In this document: positions 42,375-49,970 of the stretch, one piece after another
Layout of the letters: every line of letters begins with the position of its first letter
Numbering within the stretch: the stretch's first letter is position 1
DNA from: [Flavobacterium] thermophilum
GTDB taxonomy: Bacteria > Bacillota > Bacilli > Bacillales > Anoxybacillaceae
Reading direction: 5' to 3'
DNA length: 63,581 nucleotides
Assembly: GCA_900450595.1 (NCBI GenBank)
Contig: UGGS01000003.1
Coordinates: forward strand, 1-63,581
Program-made: the position numbers and the translations under genes
The notes under the pieces: model-generated
Told to the model about the DNA's origin: nothing
Seen by the model: the letters and a program-made list of their open reading frames with translations, nothing else
The model's database searches: none

Positions 42375-42480
42375 TTAGCCCCTGCGGGTCATTTGTCGAA
42401 GACAAACTTTTTTATCGAGCGAAGCGAGTTCCCATTTACCCCTGAAAGGGGTATAAATGGGCACTCATTTCATTCGTGAC
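42375..42480. other. Candidate origin of transfer (oriT)
   Basis: The 230 bases between the relaxase gene and the divergent small genes hold TTTGTC-gaa-GACAAA (about 42392-42406) and CCCATTTA-CCCCT-gaa-AGGGG-TA-TAAATGGG (42431-42461, shown split). Position next to the relaxase and the paired repeats fit oriT, but no known MobQ nick motif was matched. The second hairpin could also be a terminator. Confidence 0.4.
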
Positions 42481-42577
42481 TTCATTATACCACAATTTTC
42501 TTATTTTGGATAGACATAAAATTCCTCATCATGTAAAATATTCTTAAGAAATATTCAAAGAAGAAAGGGTGAATGAA

Positions 42578-42829
42578 ATGGCAAGAAAAGACCCTTTGTC
42601 CAGAGCACAAGAGATTGAGGAACAGATCAAAAAATTGCAGGAGAAGCAGCGAAAATACATCGAGCAAGCTCAAAGAGAAATCGGTCAGTATCTAATGGAA
42701 ACGTGGGATATTGAAGATATCGAGCAGGCGAAATTGTTGATTGACAAATTCAAAGAAGAAGCAAAAAAATATTTCGATAGTGCTCAAAACACGGAGGGAT
42801 CCAATGGACAAAAAACGTCCGATCAGTGA
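42578..42829 (+). CDS. Small coiled-coil relaxosome-type protein 1
   Basis: An 83-residue helical protein (RAQEIEEQIKKLQEKQRKYI, EQAQREIGQYLMETWD). Genes of this size and type, divergent from a relaxase, usually encode MobC/TraD-like accessory proteins that help bind oriT. Start at 42578 with AAGGGTG upstream. Overlaps the next gene by 26 bases, so the two are coupled. The role is inferred from position and shape. Confidence 0.65.
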   Translation: MARKDPLSRAQEIEEQIKKLQEKQRKYIEQAQREIGQYLMETWDIEDIEQAKLLIDKFKEEAKKYFDSAQNTEGSNGQKTSDQ

Positions 42830-43058
42830 TCTGCAAAAACGAATTGAACAACTGGAAGAAAGAAAACGACAAATATTAAGATTGGCAAAAGAACGTGAAC
42901 GTAAAAAAAGAGCGCATCGGTTGATACAAACCGGCGCACTAGCGGAAAAGTACTTTGAATTGGAACACTTGACAATCCCAGAACGAGAAGAATTGTTTAA
43001 GATTTTCGCGAACTACATTAATGAAAAAAAGCCGGATAAATTTAAGAAAAAAGAATAA
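42804..43058 (+). CDS. Small relaxosome accessory protein 2 (DUF3847-like)
   Basis: An 84-residue protein. The N-terminal coiled coil (DLQKRIEQLEERKRQILRLA) is followed by HRLIQTGALAEKYFELEHLT, a pattern I associate with DUF3847/MobC-like plasmid proteins (RxxxHRLIxxGA). It starts inside the preceding gene with GGAGGGATCCA before the ATG. Probably helps the relaxase at oriT. Family call moderate. Confidence 0.7.
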   Translation: MDKKRPISDLQKRIEQLEERKRQILRLAKERERKKRAHRLIQTGALAEKYFELEHLTIPEREELFKIFANYINEKKPDKFKKKE

Positions 43059-43074
43059 GGAGGCCACAGTTAAT

Positions 43075-43722
43075 ATGGACTCCCGAGATCACATCAACCA
43101 AAGTTTGTATGAGATACTTGAAGAGATTTTGGAAAAGGCTAAACGGTCACGAAAGTTAAATCCTCCCTCTCTTGAAAAAAGCGAATTGGAAGAAACTAAA
43201 TCAAACGAAAAATCACTTAAAACTCTACTGAAGGCAAAAGAAAACCTGAACGATCTTAAACAGAAGCTGATGGAAAACCCGAAAAAGAATAAAAAAGAAT
43301 TGGAACGCCTACAACGCATAGAATCGAAACTAGAAGTGAGCATTCGAAAAGCAGAGAGACGAGAAATCGCAAGAGCGCTAACTTCATTAAAAAAAGACCC
43401 AAAACGAACCGTTTTTCGTTTAGTGGAAGCTAAAGACAGGTTAATGATTTTGAAAACAAAACTACAGGAAAATCCTCGGCGATACAAAGCCGAATTGCAG
43501 CGAATGGAGAAACTAGAACAACGGCTGAATCAAAAAATTGAAAACGCTCGGTTAAAAACACTTAGAAGAGCCATCATGTATATTGAAAAAAATCCTAAAC
43601 GATACAAGGAAGAGCTTCAGCGCTTCAACGAATTGGAAGCAAGACTGAAACAAGAGTTAGAAGAAAAACGAACGCAGGAAAAAGCTAAAACTAAAGAAAA
43701 GGATTTAGAGTTAATCCGATGA
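43075..43722 (+). CDS. Coiled-coil protein with internal repeats
   Basis: A 215-residue, fully helical and charged protein with three internal repeats of about 25 residues: LMENPKKNKKELERLQRIES, LQENPRRYKAELQRMEKLEQ and IEKNPKRYKEELQRFNELEA. Each is preceded by a less conserved helix. AAGGAGG is upstream of the ATG at 43075, 16 bases after the previous stop. Third gene of the small operon divergent from the relaxase. A scaffold or DNA-bundling role is possible but unproven. Confidence 0.65.
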   Translation: MDSRDHINQSLYEILEEILEKAKRSRKLNPPSLEKSELEETKSNEKSLKTLLKAKENLNDLKQKLMENPKKNKKELERLQRIESKLEVSIRKAERREIARALTSLKKDPKRTVFRLVEAKDRLMILKTKLQENPRRYKAELQRMEKLEQRLNQKIENARLKTLRRAIMYIEKNPKRYKEELQRFNELEARLKQELEEKRTQEKAKTKEKDLELIR

Positions 43723-43814
43723 CCCTTTTCTTTTATACACCAATCTGAGAAGCCGTTTTTTAGGTAATTTTATTTTTGCTTCTGTTAAATTTTAATGTTG
43801 ATTTTTAAACCACA

Positions 43815-43843
43815 GAAAAAGACCGAAATCAATCGGTCTTTTT
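43815..43843 (+). terminator. Terminator of the small coiled-coil operon
   Basis: AAAAAGACCGA-aatcaa-TCGGTCTTTTT. Confidence 0.9.
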
Positions 43844-43904
43844 GTATGTTCACCTCTCTGATCCTCTTTCTATTGCTTTCCATTCATTCCGATAATCCTA
43901 CCTA

Positions 43905-44170
43905 TTTTATAAATAGATGAATGAATAAAACATTCAATTTGAATGAATATAGAATGATAATACCACTAATAAATGAATAATGAATTTAAAATAAATTAAA
44001 TATGAATTAAAAATAATAGTGAATCTTATATAAATTAAATTCGCATTTAAAATACATTCAAAAATATTTATTTTTTAAATTCATTTTGATTGATTATATA
44101 ACATTAATGCTTTATAATGTAGATAAGATTTAATTATAAATTTAATTTGAATGTAAAATGAATTATTAGG
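43905..44170. repeat. AT-rich iterated region, presumed plasmid centromere
   Basis: About 265 bases of nearly pure A/T with recurring ATGAATTTAAAATAAATTAA-like blocks (AATGAATTTAAAATAAATT, ATATGAATTAAAAATAATA, ATAAATTAAATTCGCATTT). It lies directly upstream of the ParM-like gene, the usual place for parC in ParMRC systems. Single repeat units are imperfect, so the unit length cannot be fixed by eye. Confidence 0.6.
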
Positions 44171-44180
44171 GGGAGTTTAA

Positions 44181-45332
44181 ATGAAATTAGTGGTGGCTAA
44201 TGATATTGGGAATTCGGAAACAAAAATGATCGTGAACGATACGCTCATAAAACAACCATCGGTGGTCAAACGTCTGTTATCCAAGCCAAATGTGATGGAA
44301 ACAAATGTGGAAAAAAACATTGCTAATTTGTTGGATGAATTGATTGTTCATGTAACAAGTAACGCTATTAAACGAAGTGGCCTATACTTCATCGGAAAAC
44401 GCGCCAATATGACGGCCGATAAAGTAGAAAATATGAATATCAAATTAGGGAATAAATCAAAACACGATATTCCAGTCCTAATGACGCTATCGATGCTTGC
44501 TGCTCGATCAGTTCAATTGGCATATCAAGAAAATCAAGAGCTTCCTCCATCAATTTCAGTAGATGTCTCAATGACAACAGCAATCCCTGCGTCAGAATAT
44601 AGTGCCGATCAAGCCAGATACCTTGAAGGACGTTTCACTAGCAACGATCATGTGGTGATTGTATATGTCGGAGAAACTCCTGTGACCGTCACACTCCATT
44701 TTCAGACTGTGAAAGTCACTCAAGAAGGCATTCCAGCACTATATGCCTTATTGGAAAGTGAAAATGAAATTCTGAAGAATTATAACGAGCACTATAAAAA
44801 ACAAGCTGTGCCAAAAGATTTCGCTAACAAACGAATTCTCCACGTGGATATTGGCGATGGAACAACGGAATATATCTATACTGTTGGAATGAATCCTGTA
44901 ACAGATGTTTGTTCAGGGGAAAAACGAGGAGTGGGTCATGCCACGGAAGAAGCTACTCAATTGCTGAAAGAGGAAGTTGGCGGCTTTTTGAACCTAAACC
45001 GCCAGCAGTTTATGAACATTTTCAGAGACCCATCCCATCATCTTCACGATTTAGCCGTTCGCTTCATGCAAGAAGCACGGTATTCGCAGGCTCAACGTAT
45101 TCTAGAAGACATTCAAGAAAAATACAGCGACATCGCCGGAAACGTGGATGTAATTGCCGTGTATGGTGGAGGCAGCATCCAGTTCAAAGAAGAGCTATAT
45201 GAGGAGCTATTGGACTTTGCAAATACCGTACACTGTGAAGTCCTTTGGATTCCAGAAAAATATGCCGTGGACATGAACGTAAACGGGTTGCATGTCATTA
45301 ACCAAAAAATTCTATTTAAGCAACACGCTTGA
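44181..45332 (+). CDS. ParM/Alp-type actin-like plasmid segregation protein
   Basis: A 383-residue actin-like ATPase. VVANDIGNSETKMIVN holds the phosphate-1 loop, LHVDIGDGTTEYIYT is phosphate-2, and VIAVYGGGSIQFKEEL is the adenosine motif. It resembles the Alp7A/ParM group of Bacillus plasmids. Filaments push plasmid copies apart when capped by the partner protein bound to the centromere. GGGGGAG before the ATG. Followed by the ParR-like gene after 15 bases. The presumed centromere lies just upstream. Confidence 0.9.
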   Translation: MKLVVANDIGNSETKMIVNDTLIKQPSVVKRLLSKPNVMETNVEKNIANLLDELIVHVTSNAIKRSGLYFIGKRANMTADKVENMNIKLGNKSKHDIPVLMTLSMLAARSVQLAYQENQELPPSISVDVSMTTAIPASEYSADQARYLEGRFTSNDHVVIVYVGETPVTVTLHFQTVKVTQEGIPALYALLESENEILKNYNEHYKKQAVPKDFANKRILHVDIGDGTTEYIYTVGMNPVTDVCSGEKRGVGHATEEATQLLKEEVGGFLNLNRQQFMNIFRDPSHHLHDLAVRFMQEARYSQAQRILEDIQEKYSDIAGNVDVIAVYGGGSIQFKEELYEELLDFANTVHCEVLWIPEKYAVDMNVNGLHVINQKILFKQHA

Positions 45333-45347
45333 TCGAGGTGAGTGATC

Positions 45348-45722
45348 GTGGCAAAACGAAAAATCGTCACTTGGAGGGTGGCTGACACCCCCCAAAGTGA
45401 CTTGATTAATGAATGGCTGGACAAGCAACAAAATATTCAAGTCTCTCTTACTAACATTGTTTTACACATGATTAACCGTTTCGGAATCAAAGACATCATG
45501 GATTACGATATACAAAGAATACTATATCAAGAGTTTTCTTCCGGTACATCCAAAGAGAACAGAACAGTCTCAAACCAAAATGAAGAAGCAGACAATGAAG
45601 AGGCAGAGAAAGTAGCCGCGAAATCCTTAAACAATCCAGACCCGAAAAAAGACCGAGATAAAGAAAACCAAGATGATGATAATGATCTCTATAAAAACGT
45701 GGATATAAACAATCTTTTCTAA
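45348..45722 (+). CDS. ParR/AlpR-like centromere-binding adaptor
   Basis: A 124-residue protein. The N terminus (KRKIVTWRVADTPQSDLINE, then WLDKQQNIQVSLTNIVLHMI) fits a ribbon-helix-helix DNA-binding domain. The C-terminal 60 residues are charged and disordered, ending in the hydrophobic VDINNLF that could contact ParM filaments, as in known ParR tails. GTG start at 45348 with GAGGTG upstream. Second gene of the partition operon; a terminator follows directly. Confidence 0.82.
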   Translation: MAKRKIVTWRVADTPQSDLINEWLDKQQNIQVSLTNIVLHMINRFGIKDIMDYDIQRILYQEFSSGTSKENRTVSNQNEEADNEEAEKVAAKSLNNPDPKKDRDKENQDDDNDLYKNVDINNLF

Positions 45723-45763
45723 ACAGGCTGACCAAGGTTTTGACCTTTAGGTCAGCCTGTTTT
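45721..45763. terminator. Bidirectional terminator after the partition operon
   Basis: AAACAGGCTGACC...GGTCAGCCTGTTT, a perfect 13-bp stem between convergent genes. Confidence 0.9.
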
Positions 45764-45767
45764 ATAT

Positions 45768-46175
45768 TCAATATATTTTCCATTTCAGAGTTTGGATTAA
45801 CTCCCGAATCGCTGCTGATTCGGTAATGTTTTTTGTCTGACAATATTGTTTCAACAACTGATAACTCTCATCATCCAACCGGACGGTTACACGATGCGAT
45901 AGCGTATTTTCCTCTTTAGGGCGTCCCTGTTTTAGCTTTTTCCGTTCATACGTTAAATCATCATATACCACGACATCTAAATATCCAAAGCGATCATAAA
46001 TGTTTTGATTTTTCCGCACGAATTCTTCCCACATTTGAGGAATCTCACGAATCAGGCGCAAATATTCTTTTTGTAGCTCCCATGTTTCCTTTTCTGTAGA
46101 CGGTCGGCGTTGGGCAAACTGGGATAAGATCAATACCTGAAAATCATGTTGTTCATAGCATCGTCCTTCTCTCAT
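45768..46175 (-). CDS. Ribbon-helix-helix protein, paralog 2
   Basis: A 135-residue protein with the same layout as the protein at 32228-32635: EGRCYEQHDFQVLIL at the start, a helical middle, RFGYLDVVVYDDLTYERKKL, and a C-terminal RHH domain (HRVTVRLDDESYQLLKQYCQ). Start at 46175 with GGTGATTTCT upstream. The upstream site TTTTTTGTCTGACG matches sites before paralog 1. It may control copy number or partition since it lies between par and the Rep-like genes. The target is not known. Confidence 0.82.
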   Translation of the reverse strand: MREGRCYEQHDFQVLILSQFAQRRPSTEKETWELQKEYLRLIREIPQMWEEFVRKNQNIYDRFGYLDVVVYDDLTYERKKLKQGRPKEENTLSHRVTVRLDDESYQLLKQYCQTKNITESAAIRELIQTLKWKIY

Positions 46176-46185
46176 AGAAATCACC

Positions 46186-46200
46186 TTTTTTGTCTGACGT
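46186..46200 (-). promoter_or_regulatory. Candidate RHH operator upstream of paralog 2
   Basis: TTTTTTGTCTGACG 10 bases upstream of the start codon, like the sites at 32651 and 32707. Confidence 0.55.
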
Positions 46201-46300
46201 AAATTTATTTCTATATTATCACAAAAAACATCCATGAGTAAATTTTGCTCCCCACCCAGGCATGAAAATCCATCTCTCCTTCCATAATGGAGTGATAACG

Positions 46301-46540
46301 TTGGTTAATTGGTTCAACCTGGGGAAACGGAATCGATCAAAATTTGCGCGATTTTTAGACAAACACGGCATCACGCAGCAAGACGTCGCAAACAAAGCAG
46401 GCGTCAGCAAAAGCACGATCAGCAGGCTCTGCCAATCGGATAAATTTTCGCCGACAATAAAAACAGCATCGAAAATCATTAAGGCTTTGCGCCAGCTCAC
46501 GAAGAAAGACGTTGACTATGACGATTTTTGGACGATGTGA
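46301..46540 (+). CDS. Xre-type helix-turn-helix regulator
   Basis: A 79-residue protein with a compact HTH: KFARFLDKHGITQQDVANKA then GVSKSTISRLCQSDKFSPTI. Probably a dimeric repressor. TTG start chosen at 46301, because GGAGTGAT lies about 6 bases upstream; the longer frame from 46262 lacks a site. Divergent from RHH paralog 2, sharing a promoter region of about 125 bases, and convergent with the Rep-like gene. A control function in replication or partition is plausible. Confidence 0.8.
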   Translation: MVNWFNLGKRNRSKFARFLDKHGITQQDVANKAGVSKSTISRLCQSDKFSPTIKTASKIIKALRQLTKKDVDYDDFWTM

Positions 46541-46684
46541 GCGAAGGTGATTGCACGAATCGCCGTAAGCAAACGACCGTCATAATCGGCGTATATCGCG
46601 TTTTAAGAGGCGGGGTAATGGTTTAATATCCCCTCGACCGAAAAACGCCTCTACGGGCTTGCTAGACGCCTTAAAACGCGTGTG
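46541..46684. repeat. Nested inverted repeats downstream of the Rep-like gene
   Basis: CGCGTTTTAAGaGGCG (about 46598-46613) pairs with CGCCTTAAAACGCG (46669-46682). Inside, GAGGCGGGG...CCCCTC and GAGGCG...CGCCTC can also pair. It separates the convergent Xre and Rep-like genes. It could be a terminator or part of the replication origin. Confidence 0.55.
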
Positions 46685-47551
46685 TCACACCTCAACGCCC
46701 TTAATTCGTGCGACAGCCTGCAATAACGGCGCAAACATATCGTCGGTATCGATCGCCGGCTTGCGCTGGCTTGTCGGCTGGCTGGCGCTTGTGTCCGCCG
46801 TGAAGTCGTACCAAATTAAGCCGGTCGGTTGATAGTCGGCTTGTTTGCGTTGTTGGGCGCGGGCTTTTTCGGCTTTGACCTTCGCTTTTGCACGTTGCAT
46901 TAGGTCGTCGAGTGTTTTGTTTATGTATGCGGATAGATATCGAATGCCGTAAGGATGACGCTTCTGCACTTCGTTCACTTTAATAGCGACGTATTTTACA
47001 ATTTTATCCAACGGATGTGTATTGTCTATTAATTTATTAATATCGTCATGTTTTTCAACCGGTGAACTAATGGTAGCGTCCGTTTTACGCGCTAAATCGC
47101 TTGATTCCGTAGGCTTTTCGGCGTTTTCTACTTTATCAGCTTCGTTGTCACGTAAGTTTAAAACGGCTGCAATACGCTCGAAATTTGCATGGCTCCGGAA
47201 AATGAATACAGGCGTTTTAGGTCCGTTACTATTCGGATTCTCACGATAGCAAACAACGACCTCGCCCGAGTCTTTGAGCATGCGAGTAGCACGATCAACA
47301 GTCGGCAAGGACACGCCTAACTTTTTGGCAAGCGTTTCGCGCCCTGGGAACGAAAAACCGCGGTCTGTTGCGAGCCAAACAATTTCGTCGATGACGCGCG
47401 TTGTTTTTTGCGCTTTGCGGAACTTGCGGCCTAATGCGTCGGCGATACGCTCCATTAGCTCATTTTTAATCTTACGGCGTTTATAAACGAAATCTGTGAC
47501 TCTCTCGATTTCTTTCAGTTGCGTGAATTGTTCGCTAGTGATTATGTACAT
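46685..47551 (-). CDS. Probable plasmid replication initiator with winged helix
   Basis: A 288-residue protein. The N-terminal part has a winged-helix segment (DRGFSFPGRETLAKKLGVSL then PTVDRATRMLKDSGEVVVCY), a fold used by Rep proteins and by replication-coupled regulators. The middle is disordered and the C terminus charged (AKAKVKAEKARAQQRKQ). Start at 47551 with GGGAGG upstream. It is the best Rep candidate on the molecule because no other Rep is visible and it has a structured upstream region and repeats on both sides. A non-Rep helix-turn-helix regulator is possible. Confidence 0.55.
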   Translation of the reverse strand: MYIITSEQFTQLKEIERVTDFVYKRRKIKNELMERIADALGRKFRKAQKTTRVIDEIVWLATDRGFSFPGRETLAKKLGVSLPTVDRATRMLKDSGEVVVCYRENPNSNGPKTPVFIFRSHANFERIAAVLNLRDNEADKVENAEKPTESSDLARKTDATISSPVEKHDDINKLIDNTHPLDKIVKYVAIKVNEVQKRHPYGIRYLSAYINKTLDDLMQRAKAKVKAEKARAQQRKQADYQPTGLIWYDFTADTSASQPTSQRKPAIDTDDMFAPLLQAVARIKGVEV

Positions 47552-47680
47552 TTCCGTTTTCCTCCCGTTTCTCCAATTTCGGGACAAACAAAAGAGCGCG
47601 TTGCCGTACATATACGTAGGCAAACACGCTCTTATCGGAAGAAAAACGGAAATTTCCAGGCGTTTCGCTCTTGCATTCAA

Positions 47681-47719
47681 CATATTTATGCATTAAAATG
47701 GAGACAAGGCATAAATATG
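47681..47719 (-). promoter_or_regulatory. Inverted repeat upstream of the Rep-like gene
   Basis: CATATTTATGC (47681-47691) and GCATAAATATG (47709-47719), exact 11-base arms with a 17-base gap. Candidate Rep-binding operator or origin element. Confidence 0.7.
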
Positions 47720-47726
47720 CTAACAC

Positions 47727-47819
47727 AAGAGCTTTCGAGCAGGTGTTTGCCGTAGGGCGAGTACGGCGAACGGTGTAAGGGTGTTGGCAGCACCACTTAC
47801 ACACGCTTCGGAAGCTCTT
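47727..47819 (-). ncRNA. Predicted three-way-junction structure upstream of Rep-like gene
   Basis: Outer stem: AAGAGCTTTCGA (47727-47738) with TCGGAAGCTCTT (47808-47819), 11 of 12 paired. Two inner stems: GCCGTA (47749-47754) with TACGGC (47762-47767), and GTGTAAGGGTG (47773-47783) with CACcACTTACAC (47791-47802). Read as RNA on the minus strand it would be the 5' leader of the Rep-like gene. A DNA-level role at an origin is also possible. No known RNA family matched. Confidence 0.5.
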
Positions 47820-47883
47820 CTATTTTGTCCCGTTCTGTTATGTTGTCTCTATTGTACTACTAATCTTCGAGTCGCGACAAGGT

Positions 47884-48237
47884 CTATTTTCCAAAAATTC
47901 GTGACAACCATCCCCGTTTTTTTGTCCTTTTGTCCTCCGTTGTCGCTGCTGTCTCCAACGTGACCTTCTCTTGTTTTTGCGTTTCTTTCAGTAACGCTTC
48001 ATATTGACGATCAATGCGACCTATATCGCTTTCGTCTATCATTTTCAACTCATTTTCTAGTGGTGTAGCGACTTCCGATTCGATACGAATCGGGTCAGAT
48101 GCGTCATTTTTTTGTTCATTGACAAGCATTGATGCGGTCCGATCTACTGGCATCCCTCCTGTATCATTGGACATTTCTTTTATACGTTCAAATATTTGAA
48201 TTTCCTTATCAGAAAAGATACGAAATCCTTGCGACAA
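47884..48237 (-). pseudogene. Truncated tandem copy of the MerR/DUF3967-like gene
   Basis: 117 codons nearly identical to parts of the adjacent gene (SQGFRIFSDKEIQIFERIKE, GRIDRQYEALLKE, TKKRGWLSRIFGK). The N-terminal HTH is missing, and about 60 residues of the coiled coil are deleted. It begins 3 bases after the intact gene's stop, with no ribosome site. Tandem duplication followed by deletion. Confidence 0.85.
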
Positions 48238-48240
48238 GGT

Positions 48241-48849
48241 CTATTTTCCAAAAATTCTCGACAGCCATCCCCGTTTTTTTGTCCTCTTGTCCTCTGTTGT
48301 CTTGTCCTCCGTGGTCGCTGCTATTTCCAATGTGACCTTCTCTTGTTTTTGCGTTCCTTCAATCATCGCTCTTTTTTGTTCCTGTAGTGCTCGAATCGAT
48401 TGCAGAAGCAGCTCATCTCGTTTATTCAATCGTTCATCTATATATTTCTGTTGCGCTATCACTATTTGTTTGAGTTCCTGGATTTCTTTCAGCAACGCTT
48501 CATATTGACGATCAATGCGACCTATATCGCTTTCGTCTATCATTTTCAACTCATTTTCTAGTGGTGTAGCGACTTCCGATTCGATACGAATCGGGTCAGA
48601 TGCGTCATTTTTTTGTTCACTGACAAGCATTGATGCGATTCGATCTACTGGCATCCCTGTATCATTGGACATTTCTTTCATACGTTCAAATATTTGAATA
48701 TCCTTATCGGTAAAGATACGAAATCCTTGATCGTTCTTTATGAATGTATAACCTGCCTTTTCGAGCGCTTGAGCATATTTGCGAACGGTTGGAGTCGCTA
48801 TACCAACGATATTCGCTATATCTTTTGTGGAATATTCCTTCATTCGCAT
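48241..48849 (-). CDS. MerR-like HTH protein, DUF3967 type
   Basis: A 202-residue protein. The N-terminal MerR-type HTH (YSTKDIANIVGIATPTVRKY then AQALEKAGYTFIKNDQGFRI, FTDKDIQIF) is followed by a long coiled coil (DRQYEALLKEIQELKQIVIA) and a basic tail RGWLSRIFGK. Such proteins are common on large Bacillus plasmids and resemble RacA-like DNA-binding factors, so a role in plasmid maintenance is possible. Start at 48849 with GAGGAGG about 9 bases upstream. Followed directly by a truncated copy of itself. Confidence 0.82.
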   Translation of the reverse strand: MRMKEYSTKDIANIVGIATPTVRKYAQALEKAGYTFIKNDQGFRIFTDKDIQIFERMKEMSNDTGMPVDRIASMLVSEQKNDASDPIRIESEVATPLENELKMIDESDIGRIDRQYEALLKEIQELKQIVIAQQKYIDERLNKRDELLLQSIRALQEQKRAMIEGTQKQEKVTLEIAATTEDKTTEDKRTKKRGWLSRIFGK

Positions 48850-48867
48850 TCGTCTTCGCCTCCTCAT

Positions 48868-49134
48868 ACGATATACATTCGATACAATCCATATGGAATC
48901 CTTTATAACAAAGGGTCTAGCTTGTCGCCGTAGTGTGTCATAGCGCGAGGTACATCTGACTCCCGGGCGATGTCCTCCGTTTTCTGGACACCACTAACGA
49001 CTTTGTTCGCCGCGCTTTCAAGCGTCATTCTCTCGTCTTTAGCGCGACAATGTCTGTCCCCGTGTCTTCGAGCATAGCGCTCCATTTCCACTAGGTTGAC
49101 GCAGCGATCTCCAAATCACTTGGACAGGTAAATA
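48868..49134. other. Intergenic region, TGTC/GACA-rich
   Basis: No convincing gene. The minus-strand frame 48903-49091 has no ribosome site. TGTC/GACA tetramers are again over-represented (about 8 in 190 bases), as in 31283-31760. Confidence 0.4.
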
Positions 49135-49191
49135 TTGTATATTGTTTTTAAAACTGGTATAATTAGATTAACTTTAGGTTTAAAGTTAATC
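49135..49191 (+). promoter_or_regulatory. Promoter plus operator of the 49224-49616 gene
   Basis: TTGTAT (49135-49140), a 17-base spacer and TATAAT (49158-49163) form a sigma-A promoter. Directly after it, GATTAACTTTA-ggtt-TAAAGTTAATC (49166-49191) is an exact inverted repeat over the start point. Together they indicate repression, most simply by the RHH-like gene product itself. Confidence 0.8.
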
Positions 49192-49223
49192 AAAAATCAA
49201 GGTGAAGGGTTGGGTATATTGGT

Positions 49224-49616
49224 ATGAGATTGACGATCTCCATCAATCGTGAAATCAATGAGTTAATCGGGAAGATTGCTGAACAAATGGGAACAAGCAA
49301 GAGGAACGTTATCGCGTTTGCCTTGGCAGAAATTCTGCAAAAAGGATATAGTTTCGAGCAACTGGAAGCGTTGAGAGAAAAGATCAATCTCGATTCGCAG
49401 ACAACGATTTTTTTGACGGAGGAAATGGCGCAAAAGATTGAACAAATCGATCGTTTTGGTTTATCAAAAAGAACTTTTTTTGGGCTGCTGGTTTCTGATT
49501 ATTTTAAAAAGAACGAAAAAAATTTTTCCTTAGCCGGAGATATAGAAGCCAAAGACAACGATGTAAGTCGTGACTATATCAACACCAATATGGACGAGGA
49601 GCTAAAAAAAAAATAA
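49224..49616 (+). CDS. RHH/CopG-like plasmid regulator
   Basis: A 130-residue protein. The N-terminal RLTISINREINELIGKIAEQ, MGTSKRNVIAFALAEIL looks like a ribbon-helix-helix domain. A second similar pattern follows (TTIFLTEEMAQKIEQIDRFG, LSKRTFFGLLVSDYF), so it may carry two RHH units in one chain. AAGGTGAAGGG lies upstream of the ATG. The promoter operator is described separately. Possibly the repressor of the transfer operon that starts at 49971, though it has its own promoter and a terminator lies between. Confidence 0.7.
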   Translation: MRLTISINREINELIGKIAEQMGTSKRNVIAFALAEILQKGYSFEQLEALREKINLDSQTTIFLTEEMAQKIEQIDRFGLSKRTFFGLLVSDYFKKNEKNFSLAGDIEAKDNDVSRDYINTNMDEELKKK

Positions 49617-49645
49617 CTGATTTCTGTAAGTCGAACTCTATTGCA

Positions 49646-49849
49646 ATGAGTTTCTTGTTTTCGTATTATCTCTTGGCTAAGAATGTGCAGATACGCCCGT
49701 TCCAAATAAAGAAACGAGAATATCTGCATCTAAACATGAATGCGCTCGCCAAAAAAATGCTAGATAAAAAAAGTAGTGACATCAACGTAACTAGGCAATT
49801 TTATTTACATTTGGTTGCCTTGCAAATCTGTGAGGATTTCAATTTGTAA
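49646..49849 (+). CDS. Doubtful small ORF
   Basis: A 67-residue frame with a plausible C-terminal helical part (MNALAKKMLDKKSSDINVTR, QFYLHLVALQICEDF). It lacks a clear ribosome site and follows the RHH-like gene by 29 bases. It could be a small real gene or a decayed one. Confidence 0.35.
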   Translation: MSFLFSYYLLAKNVQIRPFQIKKREYLHLNMNALAKKMLDKKSSDINVTRQFYLHLVALQICEDFNL

Positions 49850-49854
49850 TTTTA

Positions 49855-49885
49855 AAAAATAGCGAAAAAATTCGCTATTTTTTAT
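49855..49885 (+). terminator. Terminator before the conjugation operon
   Basis: AAATAGCGAA-aaaa-TTCGCTATTTTTT. Confidence 0.85.
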
Positions 49886-49970
49886 TTACATTTTTCTTCG
49901 ATTATGATATAATTTTAATATAATCAAAAAAGAAAAAAATAACCCATATTTGGAAAGGGGAGGAATAATT

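Noticed and set aside
47727..47819. Hammerhead-type ribozyme for the three-way junction
   Set aside because: The conserved CUGAUGA and GAAA core bases are absent on both strands.
47884..48737. Repeated DNA that might look like a CRISPR or iteron array
   Set aside because: There are only two copies, several hundred bases long, both coding for the same protein. It is a gene duplication.
48903..49091. 62-codon minus-strand frame
   Set aside because: No ribosome site, no family, and it lies in a TGTC/GACA-rich non-coding stretch.
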